DNA of 64,000 nucleotides from UBA11986 sp031402435 (GTDB lineage: Bacteria; Bacteroidota; Ignavibacteria; UBA10030; UBA6906). Positions 34,601 to 43,324 of the stretch are shown here, in pieces. Under the pieces are notes generated by a model. The model was given only the letters and a program-made list of their open reading frames with translations, did no database searches and was not told the DNA's origin. The stretch lies in NCBI GenBank assembly GCA_031402435.1, contig JANNSJ010000049.1, positions 16,096 to 80,095 on the forward strand, in the 5' to 3' direction. Every line of letters begins with the position of its first letter. The stretch's first letter is position 1. Position numbers and translations under genes: made by a program.

Positions 34601-37150
34601 CCGGTTCACTTCCCATACCTTGCCCTGAAGATCACAAATCATAAGAGCGTCACCCATCCCATCGATCACATTGCGAAGTATCTGTTCTGACTCCTTCGCT
34701 TCATGTTCGAGTCGTCGACGGCCTGTCACATCGGTAATGATACCAACAACACCCCGGATGGTCCCTTGCCTGTCCATGAGCGGAGAATACCGCGCCCAGA
34801 TGTAACGAGGTTCAATTTCCCTGGAAAGGGTAAAGGGGATGTCCTCGGAACTTACTGCACTGCCCTGCAATGCCTGTTTGATGAGAGGACGCAGTTCGTC
34901 CATTCCTATGTGCTCAGCCACGTCATTGAGATTCTTTCCAAGAACCGCTGTCCGGGAGATTCCGGTAATAGCCTCCATGGAAACGTTCCAATCAAGACAG
35001 ACGAGGCTCGCATCGTAGACAACAACCCCTTCTTTCACACTTTCCAACACATTTGTTTTCAGCTCCTCTGATTTTACCAGGGCACCTTCAAGCTGGACCC
35101 GATCGGTAATGTCACTGAGCAAGCCGGTCAGAAACAACACATTCCCCTGCTGGTCCTTTGTGTACCTCACCGAATCCCGCACCCAGCGGTACGACGCCTT
35201 GCCCTTGGGAAGAACACGATACTCAATCGTAAAGGTGTCAACACCAAGCGATTGGTTGGAAATCCGCTGGGCGTAGAGTGGGCGGTCATCGGGATGGAGC
35301 AACGTCCTCCAGAGATCAGCCGAGCGATAGAACTCTTCCGGCGGATACCCCGCGAGTGTTTCTATGTTCGGGCTGATGAAACTCGATACTCCGTTTGAGG
35401 TTGCATGATAAATGATGTCTGAAATGTTCTCCACTGCTGATCGGTAGCGCTCTTCGGATTCCTTGATCTGAGAGTAGAGCGTTGCATTCTCGATCGCCAC
35501 GCCAAGCTGGGTGCTGATTGAGTTGAGCAACACCAGTTCGTGGTCCTGCATTTCCCGTCCTTTGCGCGTTCCCATCATCATCACTGCGGCTATTGCTCCT
35601 TTTGAAATAAGAGGAACATACACAACTGCACGAAGTCCCTCGTTTTCAAAGAGCGCTTTATATGGTAGATGCGGCGGATAATCTTCAACGAAAAGGATCA
35701 ACGGTTCCATCGTTTTCACAACATATCCAGTCACACCCTCGTGCATGTGCTGCACTCCCAGTGATGCGATGAGTGTTTCAGAACACCCTACGTTGAAACC
35801 CATGGAAAGCGAAGTGCCATCCTTGTTGATGCGATATACCGCACCAAGCTCACACCCGAGCGCTTTCAACGACGACCGCAGGCCAATCAACAAGACATCG
35901 TCAAGATGGATGCTTTGATTGACGGAGAGTGATATTTCACGCATCAGTTCAAGTGCACGTGTCCTTCGTTGCAGCTCTGCTTCATCCTTCTTGCGTTCAG
36001 TGATATTACGATGATATGCCAGTGCTGTTTGCTTTCCATCCAACGGCATAATCGTTACCTGAACTTCGACATCAATGACTGTCCCATCCTTTCTCACACC
36101 CCGGTACTCATAGCGCTGCGGAACATGTTCCCCGAGGGCCCTGCGCCTGCTTCTGTCCAGTACGGTTTTCTTGTCCTTCCCTCCAACAATCATCGAGATG
36201 TCTTTCCCCACGACTTCCTCAAGAGAAGAATATCCAAACGTGCTGAGAAACCCATTGTTCACAAACAGGAACTTCTCCTCCCGGGCAAGCGACACTGCAT
36301 CGATCGAGCTTTCGATGAGATGCCGGTATTTCGCCTCAGATTCTTCGATCTGCCGGATCATCCGTTTATGCTCTGTGATGTCTACGAAGGTAAATTGAAG
36401 TCCGGCCCTTGTTTCAAAGCGCACGGCAGCGGCAGAAACTTCACACATCCGTTCTACCCCGTCAGGGGCTGTGAATGACACGTCTCTCTTCAAGGATTCT
36501 GTCACGGTCGATGTCGTATCAAGCAGCGCCCGGAACTCCTTGACGAGTTTGGTGTTGCTCTTCCCGAATACATCAGAGAGTGTTAGGTCAGAGGTCTGCG
36601 ACGCATCAATCCAGGAAAAAAATCTCTTGAAGGCCAGGTTGGTGAGAACGAGCTTGTTCCCGACAAACACAGCGGTGGGGTATGGCGCCACTTCAACGAG
36701 ATTCCGAAAGCGCTCCTCCGATTGTTTGAGAGTCTGTTCGAGCTTTCGTTCTTCGGTGACATCCCTTATCATCCCGATGTACAGGCTATCCCGAAGCGTG
36801 GAAACATTCAGGACGAGATGAACAACCTTGCCATTCTTTTTACGAACAGTGCCTTCCTCAAGGAGTTTCCCCTTTCGCTTTAGTATTGCAAGCGAACGGA
36901 GCGCGGTTGGATACTTATCCAATGATAGCAAGTCAGCGAGGCGCATATGCTCCAGTTCTGACTTGCTATATCCAAGAATCTCGCATGCTCGAGGGTTGAC
37001 CTCACGGTACCGGCCTTCGATGTCAAATACAATAATACCGTCGTTTGCCTGTTCAAACACCTGGCGGTATTTGTCCCCGACCAAATCCCCGGACGTAACG
37101 TCGCCTTGGGAGCGCTTATCTACCTTCTTAGGTGTAGGCCGAACCGTCAT
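31682..37150 (-). CDS. Giant multi-PAS/GAF sensor histidine kinase
   Basis: An 1822-residue soluble sensor kinase without membrane helices. Approximate domain order from the N-terminus: PAS (28-140), PAS (148-265), PAS (275-395), GAF (410-560), PAS (570-690), PAS (700-820), PAS (825-950), GAF (960-1115), PAS (1125-1245), GAF (1260-1410), GAF (1420-1570). Then come a HisKA segment with His1605 in VVSHDLKEPL and a HATPase domain (N-box FRNLISNAMKFN, ADNGIGI, GTGAGLTIV). Several PAS domains end in the DIT-x-RK/DR-type PAC tail. Such proteins sense redox, light or small molecules; no cofactor site can be named. It is preceded by a TPM gene and followed by its response regulator. Confidence 0.92.
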   Translation of the reverse strand: MTVRPTPKKVDKRSQGDVTSGDLVGDKYRQVFEQANDGIIVFDIEGRYREVNPRACEILGYSKSELEHMRLADLLSLDKYPTALRSLAILKRKGKLLEEGTVRKKNGKVVHLVLNVSTLRDSLYIGMIRDVTEERKLEQTLKQSEERFRNLVEVAPYPTAVFVGNKLVLTNLAFKRFFSWIDASQTSDLTLSDVFGKSNTKLVKEFRALLDTTSTVTESLKRDVSFTAPDGVERMCEVSAAAVRFETRAGLQFTFVDITEHKRMIRQIEESEAKYRHLIESSIDAVSLAREEKFLFVNNGFLSTFGYSSLEEVVGKDISMIVGGKDKKTVLDRSRRRALGEHVPQRYEYRGVRKDGTVIDVEVQVTIMPLDGKQTALAYHRNITERKKDEAELQRRTRALELMREISLSVNQSIHLDDVLLIGLRSSLKALGCELGAVYRINKDGTSLSMGFNVGCSETLIASLGVQHMHEGVTGYVVKTMEPLILFVEDYPPHLPYKALFENEGLRAVVYVPLISKGAIAAVMMMGTRKGREMQDHELVLLNSISTQLGVAIENATLYSQIKESEERYRSAVENISDIIYHATSNGVSSFISPNIETLAGYPPEEFYRSADLWRTLLHPDDRPLYAQRISNQSLGVDTFTIEYRVLPKGKASYRWVRDSVRYTKDQQGNVLFLTGLLSDITDRVQLEGALVKSEELKTNVLESVKEGVVVYDASLVCLDWNVSMEAITGISRTAVLGKNLNDVAEHIGMDELRPLIKQALQGSAVSSEDIPFTLSREIEPRYIWARYSPLMDRQGTIRGVVGIITDVTGRRRLEHEAKESEQILRNVIDGMGDALMICDLQGKVWEVNREFSRITGFQRSKVLGMDFPYPWLVEEEMARFVTWIAALREMNELRDFDMTWRKNEGESVAMSLNTTLLRNALGEPVAMLNIARDISDRKRLALELEKKNSQIELLNRIISKANATIDFNEIFATLSAEVFNLVPYDQINVGLLSDEGTHITVYACHSPIGKSIPLGEMVPVENTVSKLAIARQHGVVIGHLASHEELGAHTTSVAEGFESQISIPIFVNERVLGTFNVTSVRRNAFTLEELGYLQPIADQIGAMIDRVRLFQRVSDDSKYIHNLLNSINSVVYTVDQFHRITEVNKAWREFAIRLGLEEYKDENLLIGKNLWEIIPQPELRSSFEKVMPQLFDGKLEYYSQEYEIRWNGEQRTYHIALNPMVINGRVTGLVFAHTDITDIKRTEAEIKRRNKELVALNAISTSISKSLHLNEVLRVAAEQIKDIVGADMVLFYLRDQRRDELVLSRSLGLPDQLVSSIAVLPASTSISGTAISQRKPLLIRQGLASDERVTASGRIVFKTLGIDSLAAIPLQSKDKVLGAMDVAFAGPHEFDAQEQQLLLLIGNQIGPAIENAVLYKEVQDQVQRITSLYMIGKGLTGALDPQTLLEVVHAEVSRAIPVERFTYVSYSDQHNTLTTVFEVLHGEQHYYRTAIESPKAIQVQDSQYAGTVQHGNPWLGQVEDDELKSCCMMAVAVRSKQKVVGVLSLSHSTRDLYTETHLRLLESIANLTEIALDKAMLYEDTINKSIEIQNRNKELDDFTYVVSHDLKEPLISIDGYSKILLKDYKDRIDEDGREYLGSVVQSTARMKSLIDDLLTLSRVGRTPEATETVSVGESVRDIIHDLQFTLTEKGVQIIVSPDLPNVQYDRTQLSMVFRNLISNAMKFNTKPDPRITIDVKQNPEEFTFSVADNGIGIEGQYFDRIFMIFQRLQRSEEFRGTGAGLTIVKKIVENHRGRIWLDSTLGEGTTFYFTIPKSQSVVNLS

Positions 37151-37189
37151 GATTCTCTATCAAGAATAATCTTTGATTCGCTTATCTCC

Positions 37190-37915
37190 CTACCAACTTC
37201 CACTTGAGCCACCGCCGCCGAACGATCCACCCCCACCCGAGAATCCACCGCCGCCCCCGAAGCCGCCAGAACCGCGACCTCCGCTTCCTGGAAAGAAGAT
37301 GGGAGGAACACCCCCACCCAACAATCTCCGTCGCCTGGTTCCGGCATTGATGAAGAAGAATATCAGAATGATGAGAACAATAGGAAGGACACCGAGGCCC
37401 GGGGATTTATTGCCGGATGGTTCCGCTACATACTCGTTCTTTGTGGCGGCGAGAATCGCGTCCACCCCGGCACCAATGCCTTCAAAGAATTGCCCCTGTC
37501 GAAATCTCGGGGCAATTTCCTGCCGAATGATCAAGCCGGAGATTACGTCCGTGAGGACTCCTTCAAGTCCGTATCCTACTTCGATCCTGATCTTTCTGTC
37601 GTTCTTTGCAATGAAGAGCAAGGCGCCGTTGTTTCGTCCCTTTCGCCCGATGCCATTTTCCTCTGCAACACGAAGCGATGCTTCTTCAATGCTGCCCGAT
37701 TCAATCGTTGGAACGATGAATACCACGACTTGCGTCGATGTTGCCTTGTCGAAATCCGAGAGCTTGGCTTCAAGCATCGCCAACTCGGTTTCCGTGAGAA
37801 TACCGGTTTGATCAGTCACGTATCGAGTCAACCGTTGCCCGCTGGCCAGTTGGGTCAGCATCAGGCAGGCGAGCAACAACCATCGTCCGGAAGCGAATAC
37901 AGAAACTGGTGGCAT
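37190..37915 (-). CDS. TPM-domain (YgcG-like) membrane protein
   Basis: A 241-residue protein with a signal peptide (GRWLLLACLMLTQLASGQ), then a TPM domain (residues about 28-150: YVTDQTGILTETELAMLEAKL ... RIEVGYGLEGVLTDVISG). One membrane helix follows (LGVLPIVLIILIFFFIN), and the tail is almost pure Gly-Ser-Phe (GGFGGGGGFSGGGGSFGGGG). TPM proteins have been linked to membrane stress or photosystem repair, but the family role is unsettled. It is directly coupled to lemA (shared base at 37915), a pairing common across bacteria. Confidence 0.9.
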   Translation of the reverse strand: MPPVSVFASGRWLLLACLMLTQLASGQRLTRYVTDQTGILTETELAMLEAKLSDFDKATSTQVVVFIVPTIESGSIEEASLRVAEENGIGRKGRNNGALLFIAKNDRKIRIEVGYGLEGVLTDVISGLIIRQEIAPRFRQGQFFEGIGAGVDAILAATKNEYVAEPSGNKSPGLGVLPIVLIILIFFFINAGTRRRRLLGGGVPPIFFPGSGGRGSGGFGGGGGFSGGGGSFGGGGSSGSW

Positions 37916-38526
37916 TAGAACTTCACTTGCGGGGCAGTATCTGCGCCTTCTTTCGCCTTGAAGTACTGTTTTTCTTTGAATCCACCGAAGCCTGCAACCA
38001 ATGATCCCGGGAATCGCCGTATCGATGTGTTATACGTCTGCACGACGAGGTTATAGTTTCGTCGTTCGACAGCGATGCGGTTCTCTGTTCCTTCAAGTTG
38101 ATTCTGCAACGCCAGAAAATTCTCGTTCGATTTCAATTGCGGATAGTTTTCTGAAACGACCAACAACCGGGAGATTGCAGACGAGAATTGATCCTGAGCA
38201 GCCTGAAACTTTGCAAAGGCCTGCGGATCTTCCAGCACGTCCTTCGTGACAGTAATCTGGCTTACCTTTGCCCGTGCTTCGGTGACGCCGAGAAGAACCT
38301 CTTTTTCTTGTGAGGCAAATCCGCGAACAGTTTCCACAAGGTTCGGAATCAGTTCAGCTCTTCGCTGGTATTGATTCTCCACCTGGCTCCATCCCGACTG
38401 TACCGCTTCGTCCTGACTAACGAGCCCGTTATACACTCCAATACCCCACATTGCGATGCCCACAACAAAGACAACGATGACGCCAACAACAACCAATGCG
38501 ATTAGTGCACCACGAGATTTCATCAT
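37915..38526 (-). CDS. lemA: LemA-family protein
   Basis: A 203-residue membrane-anchored coiled-coil protein: one N-terminal helix (LIALVVVGVIVVFVVGIAMW), then the family core YNGLVSQDEAVQSGWSQVENQYQRRAELIPNLVETV and a helical body to the end. LemA function is not settled; it is usually found beside TPM/YgcG genes, as here. It starts 7 nt after the second CapA gene. Confidence 0.93.
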   Translation of the reverse strand: MMKSRGALIALVVVGVIVVFVVGIAMWGIGVYNGLVSQDEAVQSGWSQVENQYQRRAELIPNLVETVRGFASQEKEVLLGVTEARAKVSQITVTKDVLEDPQAFAKFQAAQDQFSSAISRLLVVSENYPQLKSNENFLALQNQLEGTENRIAVERRNYNLVVQTYNTSIRRFPGSLVAGFGGFKEKQYFKAKEGADTAPQVKF

Positions 38527-38533
38527 GCCTCCC

Positions 38534-39598
38534 TTAATTGGTGAAGATGGTCTTTGAAAAATATCTTGATAATTTGTGAACCCCGCGCACTACATCGTCG
38601 CCTTCCCCACCGGACAACTCCCGCGCACGCCAGCCTTCAATCGCAACCGGTATCAGCCGATATGCAACATTGTTGCCGTGCAACCTGACCTCGAACAACG
38701 CAGTGTTGTATGTATCACGGCTATTCCCTCCAAATACAAAATTGCCCAATGAATATACTATGACTCCTGATTTGTACTTCTCAATCCCTTGCAATACATG
38801 CGGGTGATGTCCGATGATGAGATCTGCTCCGGCATCAATCACCTCGTGGGCAAACTCAATCTGCTCTTGATCTGGAATTGTTGCTTTCTCTGTTCCCCAG
38901 TGCAAGTTCACTACTATATACGGAGCAGGATTCTGCAGTTTCAGCTTTGCAATATCAGCTTGAATTGTTTCAATATCCCTGTCCGCCACGCCCGGCTTCC
39001 TGGATGTTGCTTTAGGGGCTTCACTCCCTCCATAGTACGCGAGCAAGGCAACACTCTTGTCGTTTGTACTCACAACAACCGGCGTACGGGCTTCGGTTCT
39101 ATTGCGCCCGGCACCAACGTGGCGTATTCCCACTGAATCAAGATACGAAATTGTATCGAAAAGTCCGACCCTGCCGAAATCGTAAATATGATTATTGGCA
39201 ATACTGACCACATCTATTCCTGCACCAGTCAATGCGGAGAGAAACCGCGGATGCATCCGGAAATTATAGGGCTTGTCAACGCGTTTGCCTCGCGTTGTTA
39301 CAGGACATTCTAGGTTCACCATCGCAATGTCTGCTGTCTTCAACAACTCGAAGGTGTTGAATGCCAGATTCACAGAGTCACCCGCATCGTCCTCATAGTG
39401 ACCGGCAAGCAAACAGTCGCCACCAAAACGAAGAAGAACACTATCGCCGCTAATGGGGGAGCTATGTGGTGAGGTTTGGATAGCATCAATCTCTGGTTTT
39501 AGCGGAAAACTCAGAGCATACGGCAAGCTCGAGGTCATCAGTGTAGTGAGACAGTAAAGAAGGCGGAATAGAGAATTTACCAAAGAGGGGTTTTGCAT
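38534..39598 (-). CDS. CapA-family metallophosphatase-like protein (copy 2)
   Basis: A 354-residue paralogue of the CapA protein at 26881-27951. Shared motifs are LRFGGDCLLAGHYED, MVNLECPVTTRG, SIANNHIYDFGRVGLFDTI, VNLHWGTEKATIPDQEQ and GADLIIGHHPHVLQGIEKY. An N-terminal hydrophobic segment suggests export. The function of stand-alone CapA proteins is not known with certainty. It lies between a small outer-membrane barrel gene and lemA in one unit. Confidence 0.87.
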   Translation of the reverse strand: MQNPSLVNSLFRLLYCLTTLMTSSLPYALSFPLKPEIDAIQTSPHSSPISGDSVLLRFGGDCLLAGHYEDDAGDSVNLAFNTFELLKTADIAMVNLECPVTTRGKRVDKPYNFRMHPRFLSALTGAGIDVVSIANNHIYDFGRVGLFDTISYLDSVGIRHVGAGRNRTEARTPVVVSTNDKSVALLAYYGGSEAPKATSRKPGVADRDIETIQADIAKLKLQNPAPYIVVNLHWGTEKATIPDQEQIEFAHEVIDAGADLIIGHHPHVLQGIEKYKSGVIVYSLGNFVFGGNSRDTYNTALFEVRLHGNNVAYRLIPVAIEGWRARELSGGEGDDVVRGVHKLSRYFSKTIFTN

Positions 39599-39611
39599 GG
39601 TCTGGTGGTTG

Positions 39612-40157
39612 CTAAACTACAATCAAAAACTCACGGCTGCTCTTAAGCCGAGGGTAGCCCGGTACTTGTTTTAAAAAAAAGCAGTCATAGCGAATAGAAA
39701 CGTCGAGGTTTGCTCTCGCACCTATTGGAGATTCGAATCCAAGAATTGGTGCGATTCCAAACCCAACAGATGTCCCTTGTTTGTTACTCAAAAAGAAGGC
39801 ACCTGCCTCACTCGTAGAATAAATCCTGATTGCTTTTTGACGGAGCAAGTAGAACTTCAGTCCGCCGCGTATTGGGACCCCCCGAAACGATGCCAACGAA
39901 TCTGACTTTCCTTCAAAACTTGCAAAACCAATTGATACAGTCAGGGCAAATTGTGGTGACACGTAGAGGCTAATGTTTGCAGAACCGCCGTATCCAACAA
40001 GGACTTCGGTTTTGAGTTTGCCCACGGGAACCAGCACATCTGCTCCAAGGCTGAACCAGAGTTTCTCTTCCTGAGCCAAAGTGGTACATATAGATGCCAA
40101 TAGCATGACAACGAGTACGAACGCTTTCTGGAGTATAAATTGGTTATTCGACAACAT
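39612..40157 (-). CDS. Small outer-membrane beta-barrel protein
   Basis: A 181-residue protein with a signal peptide from the ATG at 40157 (QKAFVLVVMLLASICTTLAQ) and an eight-strand barrel pattern of alternating residues. Its mature start (LWFSLGADVLVPVGKL ... SIGFASFEGK) lines up with the next gene's (KISFGIGADVAIPM ... TAGYLTFSGK), so the two are paralogues. No function can be given. It ends 13 nt before the second CapA gene. Confidence 0.7.
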   Translation of the reverse strand: MLSNNQFILQKAFVLVVMLLASICTTLAQEEKLWFSLGADVLVPVGKLKTEVLVGYGGSANISLYVSPQFALTVSIGFASFEGKSDSLASFRGVPIRGGLKFYLLRQKAIRIYSTSEAGAFFLSNKQGTSVGFGIAPILGFESPIGARANLDVSIRYDCFFLKQVPGYPRLKSSREFLIVV

Positions 40158-40213
40158 AGACTTGATTTTCCACCCCAACGAATTGACAGCGTATAACATC
40201 AGACGACGAATCA

Positions 40214-40246
40214 ACAACAAAAAGGGAAGCCCATGGGCTTCCCTTG
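40214..40246 (-). terminator. Rho-independent terminator of the 40269-40826 gene
   Basis: The perfect hairpin AAGGGAAGCCC/GGGCTTCCCTT is followed on the - strand by TTTTTGTTG. Confidence 0.85.
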
Positions 40247-40268
40247 AAAGAAAAACTATTGCCGTGTA

Positions 40269-40826
40269 CTAGTTGAAAATGTATCCCACACGGGCCGCAA
40301 CGCATGTTGCATTGGCAACGCCAAGCAAGCGAACTGATACATCGAACTTGCTGGCTTCGAAACCAACTTGTGGCTGGTAGGTGAAGTCTGAGCCAGAAAC
40401 AGAACCTCCGCCAACTTGAACACCAAAAAATGTTTGACTCGGAATGGTGTACGAACTGAAAATAAGCCCTATTTCAAAAGCACCATATGGTCTGAAAGAG
40501 CTTGCTGCCGGTGAAAAATAATAGCGTGCACCAACAACAACTGGAATCATGCTCCATTTTCCTCCATTGATTGTTACACCTGCAACTGTTTGATCCTTAC
40601 CAGAAAACGTCAAATAGCCAGCGGTTGCAGTAAAACTCACCATGTCATTGAATAAATAGTATCCACGTCCAGTTCCCCCGATGCCAATACTCTGAGTATT
40701 GCTGAACGCGGTTGTCATCGGAATTGCAACATCCGCACCGATCCCAAATGAAATCTTCCCCTGCGCAAAAGAATTGCTCGTAGCCATCAACATAATTGCT
40801 GCAACCGTTAGCAAGAGCTTCTTCAT
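40269..40826 (-). CDS. Small outer-membrane beta-barrel protein, paralogue
   Basis: A 185-residue protein with a clean signal peptide (KKLLLTVAAIMLMATSNSFAQ) and an eight-strand barrel; the C-terminal strand ends in RVGYIFN. The ribosome site AAAGGAG and a near-consensus promoter suggest strong expression. A terminator closes it as a single-gene transcript. It resembles OmpW/OmpA-like small barrels but no family motif decides. Confidence 0.75.
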   Translation of the reverse strand: MKKLLLTVAAIMLMATSNSFAQGKISFGIGADVAIPMTTAFSNTQSIGIGGTGRGYYLFNDMVSFTATAGYLTFSGKDQTVAGVTINGGKWSMIPVVVGARYYFSPAASSFRPYGAFEIGLIFSSYTIPSQTFFGVQVGGGSVSGSDFTYQPQVGFEASKFDVSVRLLGVANATCVAARVGYIFN

Positions 40827-40888
40827 TGTGTTACTCCTTTAAGGTGATAGAATGTTTTGTTGTTGAGGTGCTGCACAAAACTGGCCTA

Positions 40889-40917
40889 AGTATAAACAAT
40901 TCCTGTGCATTTGTCAA
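40889..40917 (-). promoter_or_regulatory. Strong sigma-70-type promoter
   Basis: On the - strand, TTGACA (40917-40912) and TATACT (40894-40889) are 17 nt apart, about 60 nt before the barrel gene's ATG. Both boxes are near consensus. Confidence 0.7.
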
Positions 40918-40977
40918 GAAATTCTAGCTTGCGACAATGAAATGTGGAAGCAGTTGTTGGAACAACTCGAAATAACG

Positions 40978-41598
40978 CTATCCGCCAAAAGTCACGCCTA
41001 CTGTCAAGGGAATCAGACCTGTGCTGCTTCCTTCAGTGAATATAAGAACATACTTGAAATCGAAATACAGCTTCACCGCACTGCTCATTGCATATTCAGC
41101 ACCGGCTCCGAAGTTTATCCCAAACTTGGTTTGGCTGCCAAGGCCGGTTTTTAAATCAAACGATTGACCGCCAACCTCAATCTTACCGTCGCTGATGCTA
41201 AGGATATGAATGCCCAACCCAAGAATACCATACGGAGTCACGCTTGAGCCGGTGGGAATCTTCCCCAACCCATTCACGGTGATGCTGAACGCGCTGGCAT
41301 TCAGACCAGATACTGTTGCTCCTTGTGCATTAGGATTGGCAGCCACGATGGCCTGCACGAGTTTGTCCTTATTTGAACCATAGATACTGTAATCCAAATT
41401 CAATCTCAAACCAATGTACTTCATGATACCTAAATCACCATGAGCCCCGAATAGGAACCCTGTGCTATAGAAATCGCTAACCCCCTGCGGGAATGAGGAG
41501 AGTGAGAAACCAGCGTGGCCACCACCTCCAAACTTTACCTCAGACCTTGCTTCGAGTGAACAAATCAACAATAAGAAAACAAAAACACATTGTTTCAT
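40978..41598 (-). CDS. Small outer-membrane beta-barrel protein
   Basis: A 206-residue protein. The ATG at 41598 follows GGAGG closely and gives a signal peptide (KQCVFVFLLLICSLEARS); the earlier in-frame start is not needed. The mature part is Gly-rich and beta-rich (VKFGGGGHAGFSLSSF ... GIMKYIGLRLNLDYSIYG) and ends in VTFGG. An outer-membrane barrel of eight or more strands is likely. No function can be assigned. Confidence 0.68.
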   Translation of the reverse strand: MKQCVFVFLLLICSLEARSEVKFGGGGHAGFSLSSFPQGVSDFYSTGFLFGAHGDLGIMKYIGLRLNLDYSIYGSNKDKLVQAIVAANPNAQGATVSGLNASAFSITVNGLGKIPTGSSVTPYGILGLGIHILSISDGKIEVGGQSFDLKTGLGSQTKFGINFGAGAEYAMSSAVKLYFDFKYVLIFTEGSSTGLIPLTVGVTFGG

Positions 41599-41638
41599 GG
41601 TACCTCCAGAATTAAGATGGATAAGTTGGTTGCTGATA

Positions 41639-42121
41639 CTAGACTTCATAACGAATACCGGAACGAATGAGGATGATGAAACCTGTTGTACCAGTTACGA
41701 ACACCGGACCAAGCTGAAGTTCTGCAGGGATGTAAAGATTTCTTGCAATTTCAAACTGTGCCCCTCCTCCAAAGCGGATGTCAAAATACGGCCCGCCTGT
41801 AAAAAAATACAACCCGAATCCTGCGTCTGCGTAAGGTTTTACCTTGGAACCAGGGATTGAGAAGTAGTACTTGAAGTAGTTTGCCCATTCAATGGGAGTA
41901 CCTGTTTGCGTGTTGATGCCGAGCTCAGTTCCAACAGCAGGCCCTTTGCCAATCAATACTTCTCCCATTGGACTAATATGAAAGCCTGCTGCTGACAAAC
42001 CACCTCCGCTGGCAATGGAAATGCCCATGTTTCCGCCCACGGACCAGCGTATCTGAGACTTTGCGGTCATGGGTAGGAAAACAATGATCAAACAGAGCAA
42101 CGACTTGCCAAGACGATTCAT
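41639..42121 (-). CDS. Small outer-membrane beta-barrel protein
   Basis: A 160-residue protein with a signal peptide (GKSLLCLIIVFLPMTAKSQ) and GGAGG ribosome site. The mature start IRWSVGGNMGISIASGGGL and the stretch YADAGFGLYFF point to a small barrel. It lies 48 nt after the acyl-CoA dehydrogenase gene and 40 nt before the next barrel gene, so it may share a transcript with either. Function unknown. Confidence 0.65.
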   Translation of the reverse strand: MNRLGKSLLCLIIVFLPMTAKSQIRWSVGGNMGISIASGGGLSAAGFHISPMGEVLIGKGPAVGTELGINTQTGTPIEWANYFKYYFSIPGSKVKPYADAGFGLYFFTGGPYFDIRFGGGAQFEIARNLYIPAELQLGPVFVTGTTGFIILIRSGIRYEV

Positions 42122-42169
42122 AAAGATACCTCCTGAAAGTGGTAATATCTGGTAATTGTAAGTAACAAG

Positions 42170-43309
42170 TTACTTCAGCATGGATCTCGCAATAACAATG
42201 TGTTGTATCTCCGATGTCCCTTCATAAATCTCTGTGATCTTCGCATCACGGAGATAACGTTCAACAAGGTACTCTCTCACATATCCGTACCCGCCGTGAA
42301 TCTGTATTGCCTCAAGCGCGCTTTGGACTGCAACCTTCGATGCAAAAAGTTTTGCCATCGCGGCCTCCGAACCGAAAGGCTTGCCCACGTCTTTCAGTAA
42401 AGCGGCACGAAGAATCAGAGATCTGGCAGCTTCGGTATTCGTGGCCATATCCGAGAGCTTGAATTGAATAATCTGCAGTTCGGAAATGGGCCGGTCAAAC
42501 GCCTTTCTCTCCTTTGCATATCGAAGAGAAGCATCAAAACAACCCTGGGCAATACCGAGTGCCTGGGATGCAATCCCGATCCGTCCACCCTCAAGCGTGC
42601 GCATGGCAAATTTGAAGCCTTCCCCGTCTTCTCCGATTCTATTCTCAATAGGGATACGGCAATCGGCGAACGAAAGTGACACCGTGTCCGAGCTTCGAAT
42701 GCCAAGTTTCTTCTCTTTCTTGGCAACGGTAAAGCCGGGCGTTCCCTTCTCAACAATGAACGTGCTGATACCCTTCGATCCCTTTGATTTGTCCGTTGTT
42801 GCCATGACAATGATAACATCTGCTGTGGAGCCATTGGTAATCCAATTCTTCGTTCCATTCAGAAGATAGTGGTCACCACTTCGCACTGCAACTGTCCGCT
42901 GGTTTGATGCATCACTGCCTGCCTCGGGTTCCGAAAGGGCAAACGCTCCCAGCTTTTTGCCAGACGCGAGGTCGCGAAGATACCGCGCCTTTTGGTCTTC
43001 GTTTCCGTATTTGTTGATGCCATAGCAGACGAGCGAGTTGTTCACTGACATGATGACTCCAACAGAGGCATCGACGCGGGAGATTTCCTCCATCGCAATA
43101 ACATAGCTGATTGTATCAAGCCCGGAGCCACCCCATTGTTCGGGTATCATCATACCCATGAAGCCGAGTTCCCCCAGTTCCTTGATGGCTTCGTGCGGAA
43201 ATTCCTCTTTCTCATCACGCTCAATCGAAGTGGGAGCAAGTCTGGCTTCGGCGAATTTCCGCGCAGTCTCACGTATCATCTGATGCGTTTCAGTGAACTC
43301 AAAATTCAT
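42170..43309 (-). CDS. Acyl-CoA dehydrogenase (short-chain type)
   Basis: FAD-dependent dehydrogenase (379 residues) that introduces the alpha-beta double bond in acyl-CoA. Recognised stretches are FALSEPEAGSDASNQ, KNWITNGSTADVIIVMA, RIGIASQALGIAQGCF, AIQIHGGYGYVREYLVERYLRDAKITEIYEGTSEIQ. The catalytic glutamate is the one in IYEGTSE. ATG at 43309 (MNFEFTETHQ) is chosen over a TTG five codons upstream. It follows the 3-hydroxyacyl-CoA dehydrogenase gene by 15 nt and most resembles butyryl-CoA dehydrogenases. Confidence 0.93.
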   Translation of the reverse strand: MNFEFTETHQMIRETARKFAEARLAPTSIERDEKEEFPHEAIKELGELGFMGMMIPEQWGGSGLDTISYVIAMEEISRVDASVGVIMSVNNSLVCYGINKYGNEDQKARYLRDLASGKKLGAFALSEPEAGSDASNQRTVAVRSGDHYLLNGTKNWITNGSTADVIIVMATTDKSKGSKGISTFIVEKGTPGFTVAKKEKKLGIRSSDTVSLSFADCRIPIENRIGEDGEGFKFAMRTLEGGRIGIASQALGIAQGCFDASLRYAKERKAFDRPISELQIIQFKLSDMATNTEAARSLILRAALLKDVGKPFGSEAAMAKLFASKVAVQSALEAIQIHGGYGYVREYLVERYLRDAKITEIYEGTSEIQHIVIARSMLK

Positions 43310-43324
43310 GCAGCCGAACTCCAA

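Noticed and set aside
31682..37150. Possibility that the giant kinase is a frame-fused artefact of several genes
   Set aside because: The frame is continuous from a normal ATG to a normal stop, with linkers between domains and one kinase core at the end.
42160..42175. Hairpin AAGTAAC/GTTACTT at the acyl-CoA dehydrogenase stop
   Set aside because: The loop is only 2 nt and no T-run follows, so it is not called a terminator.
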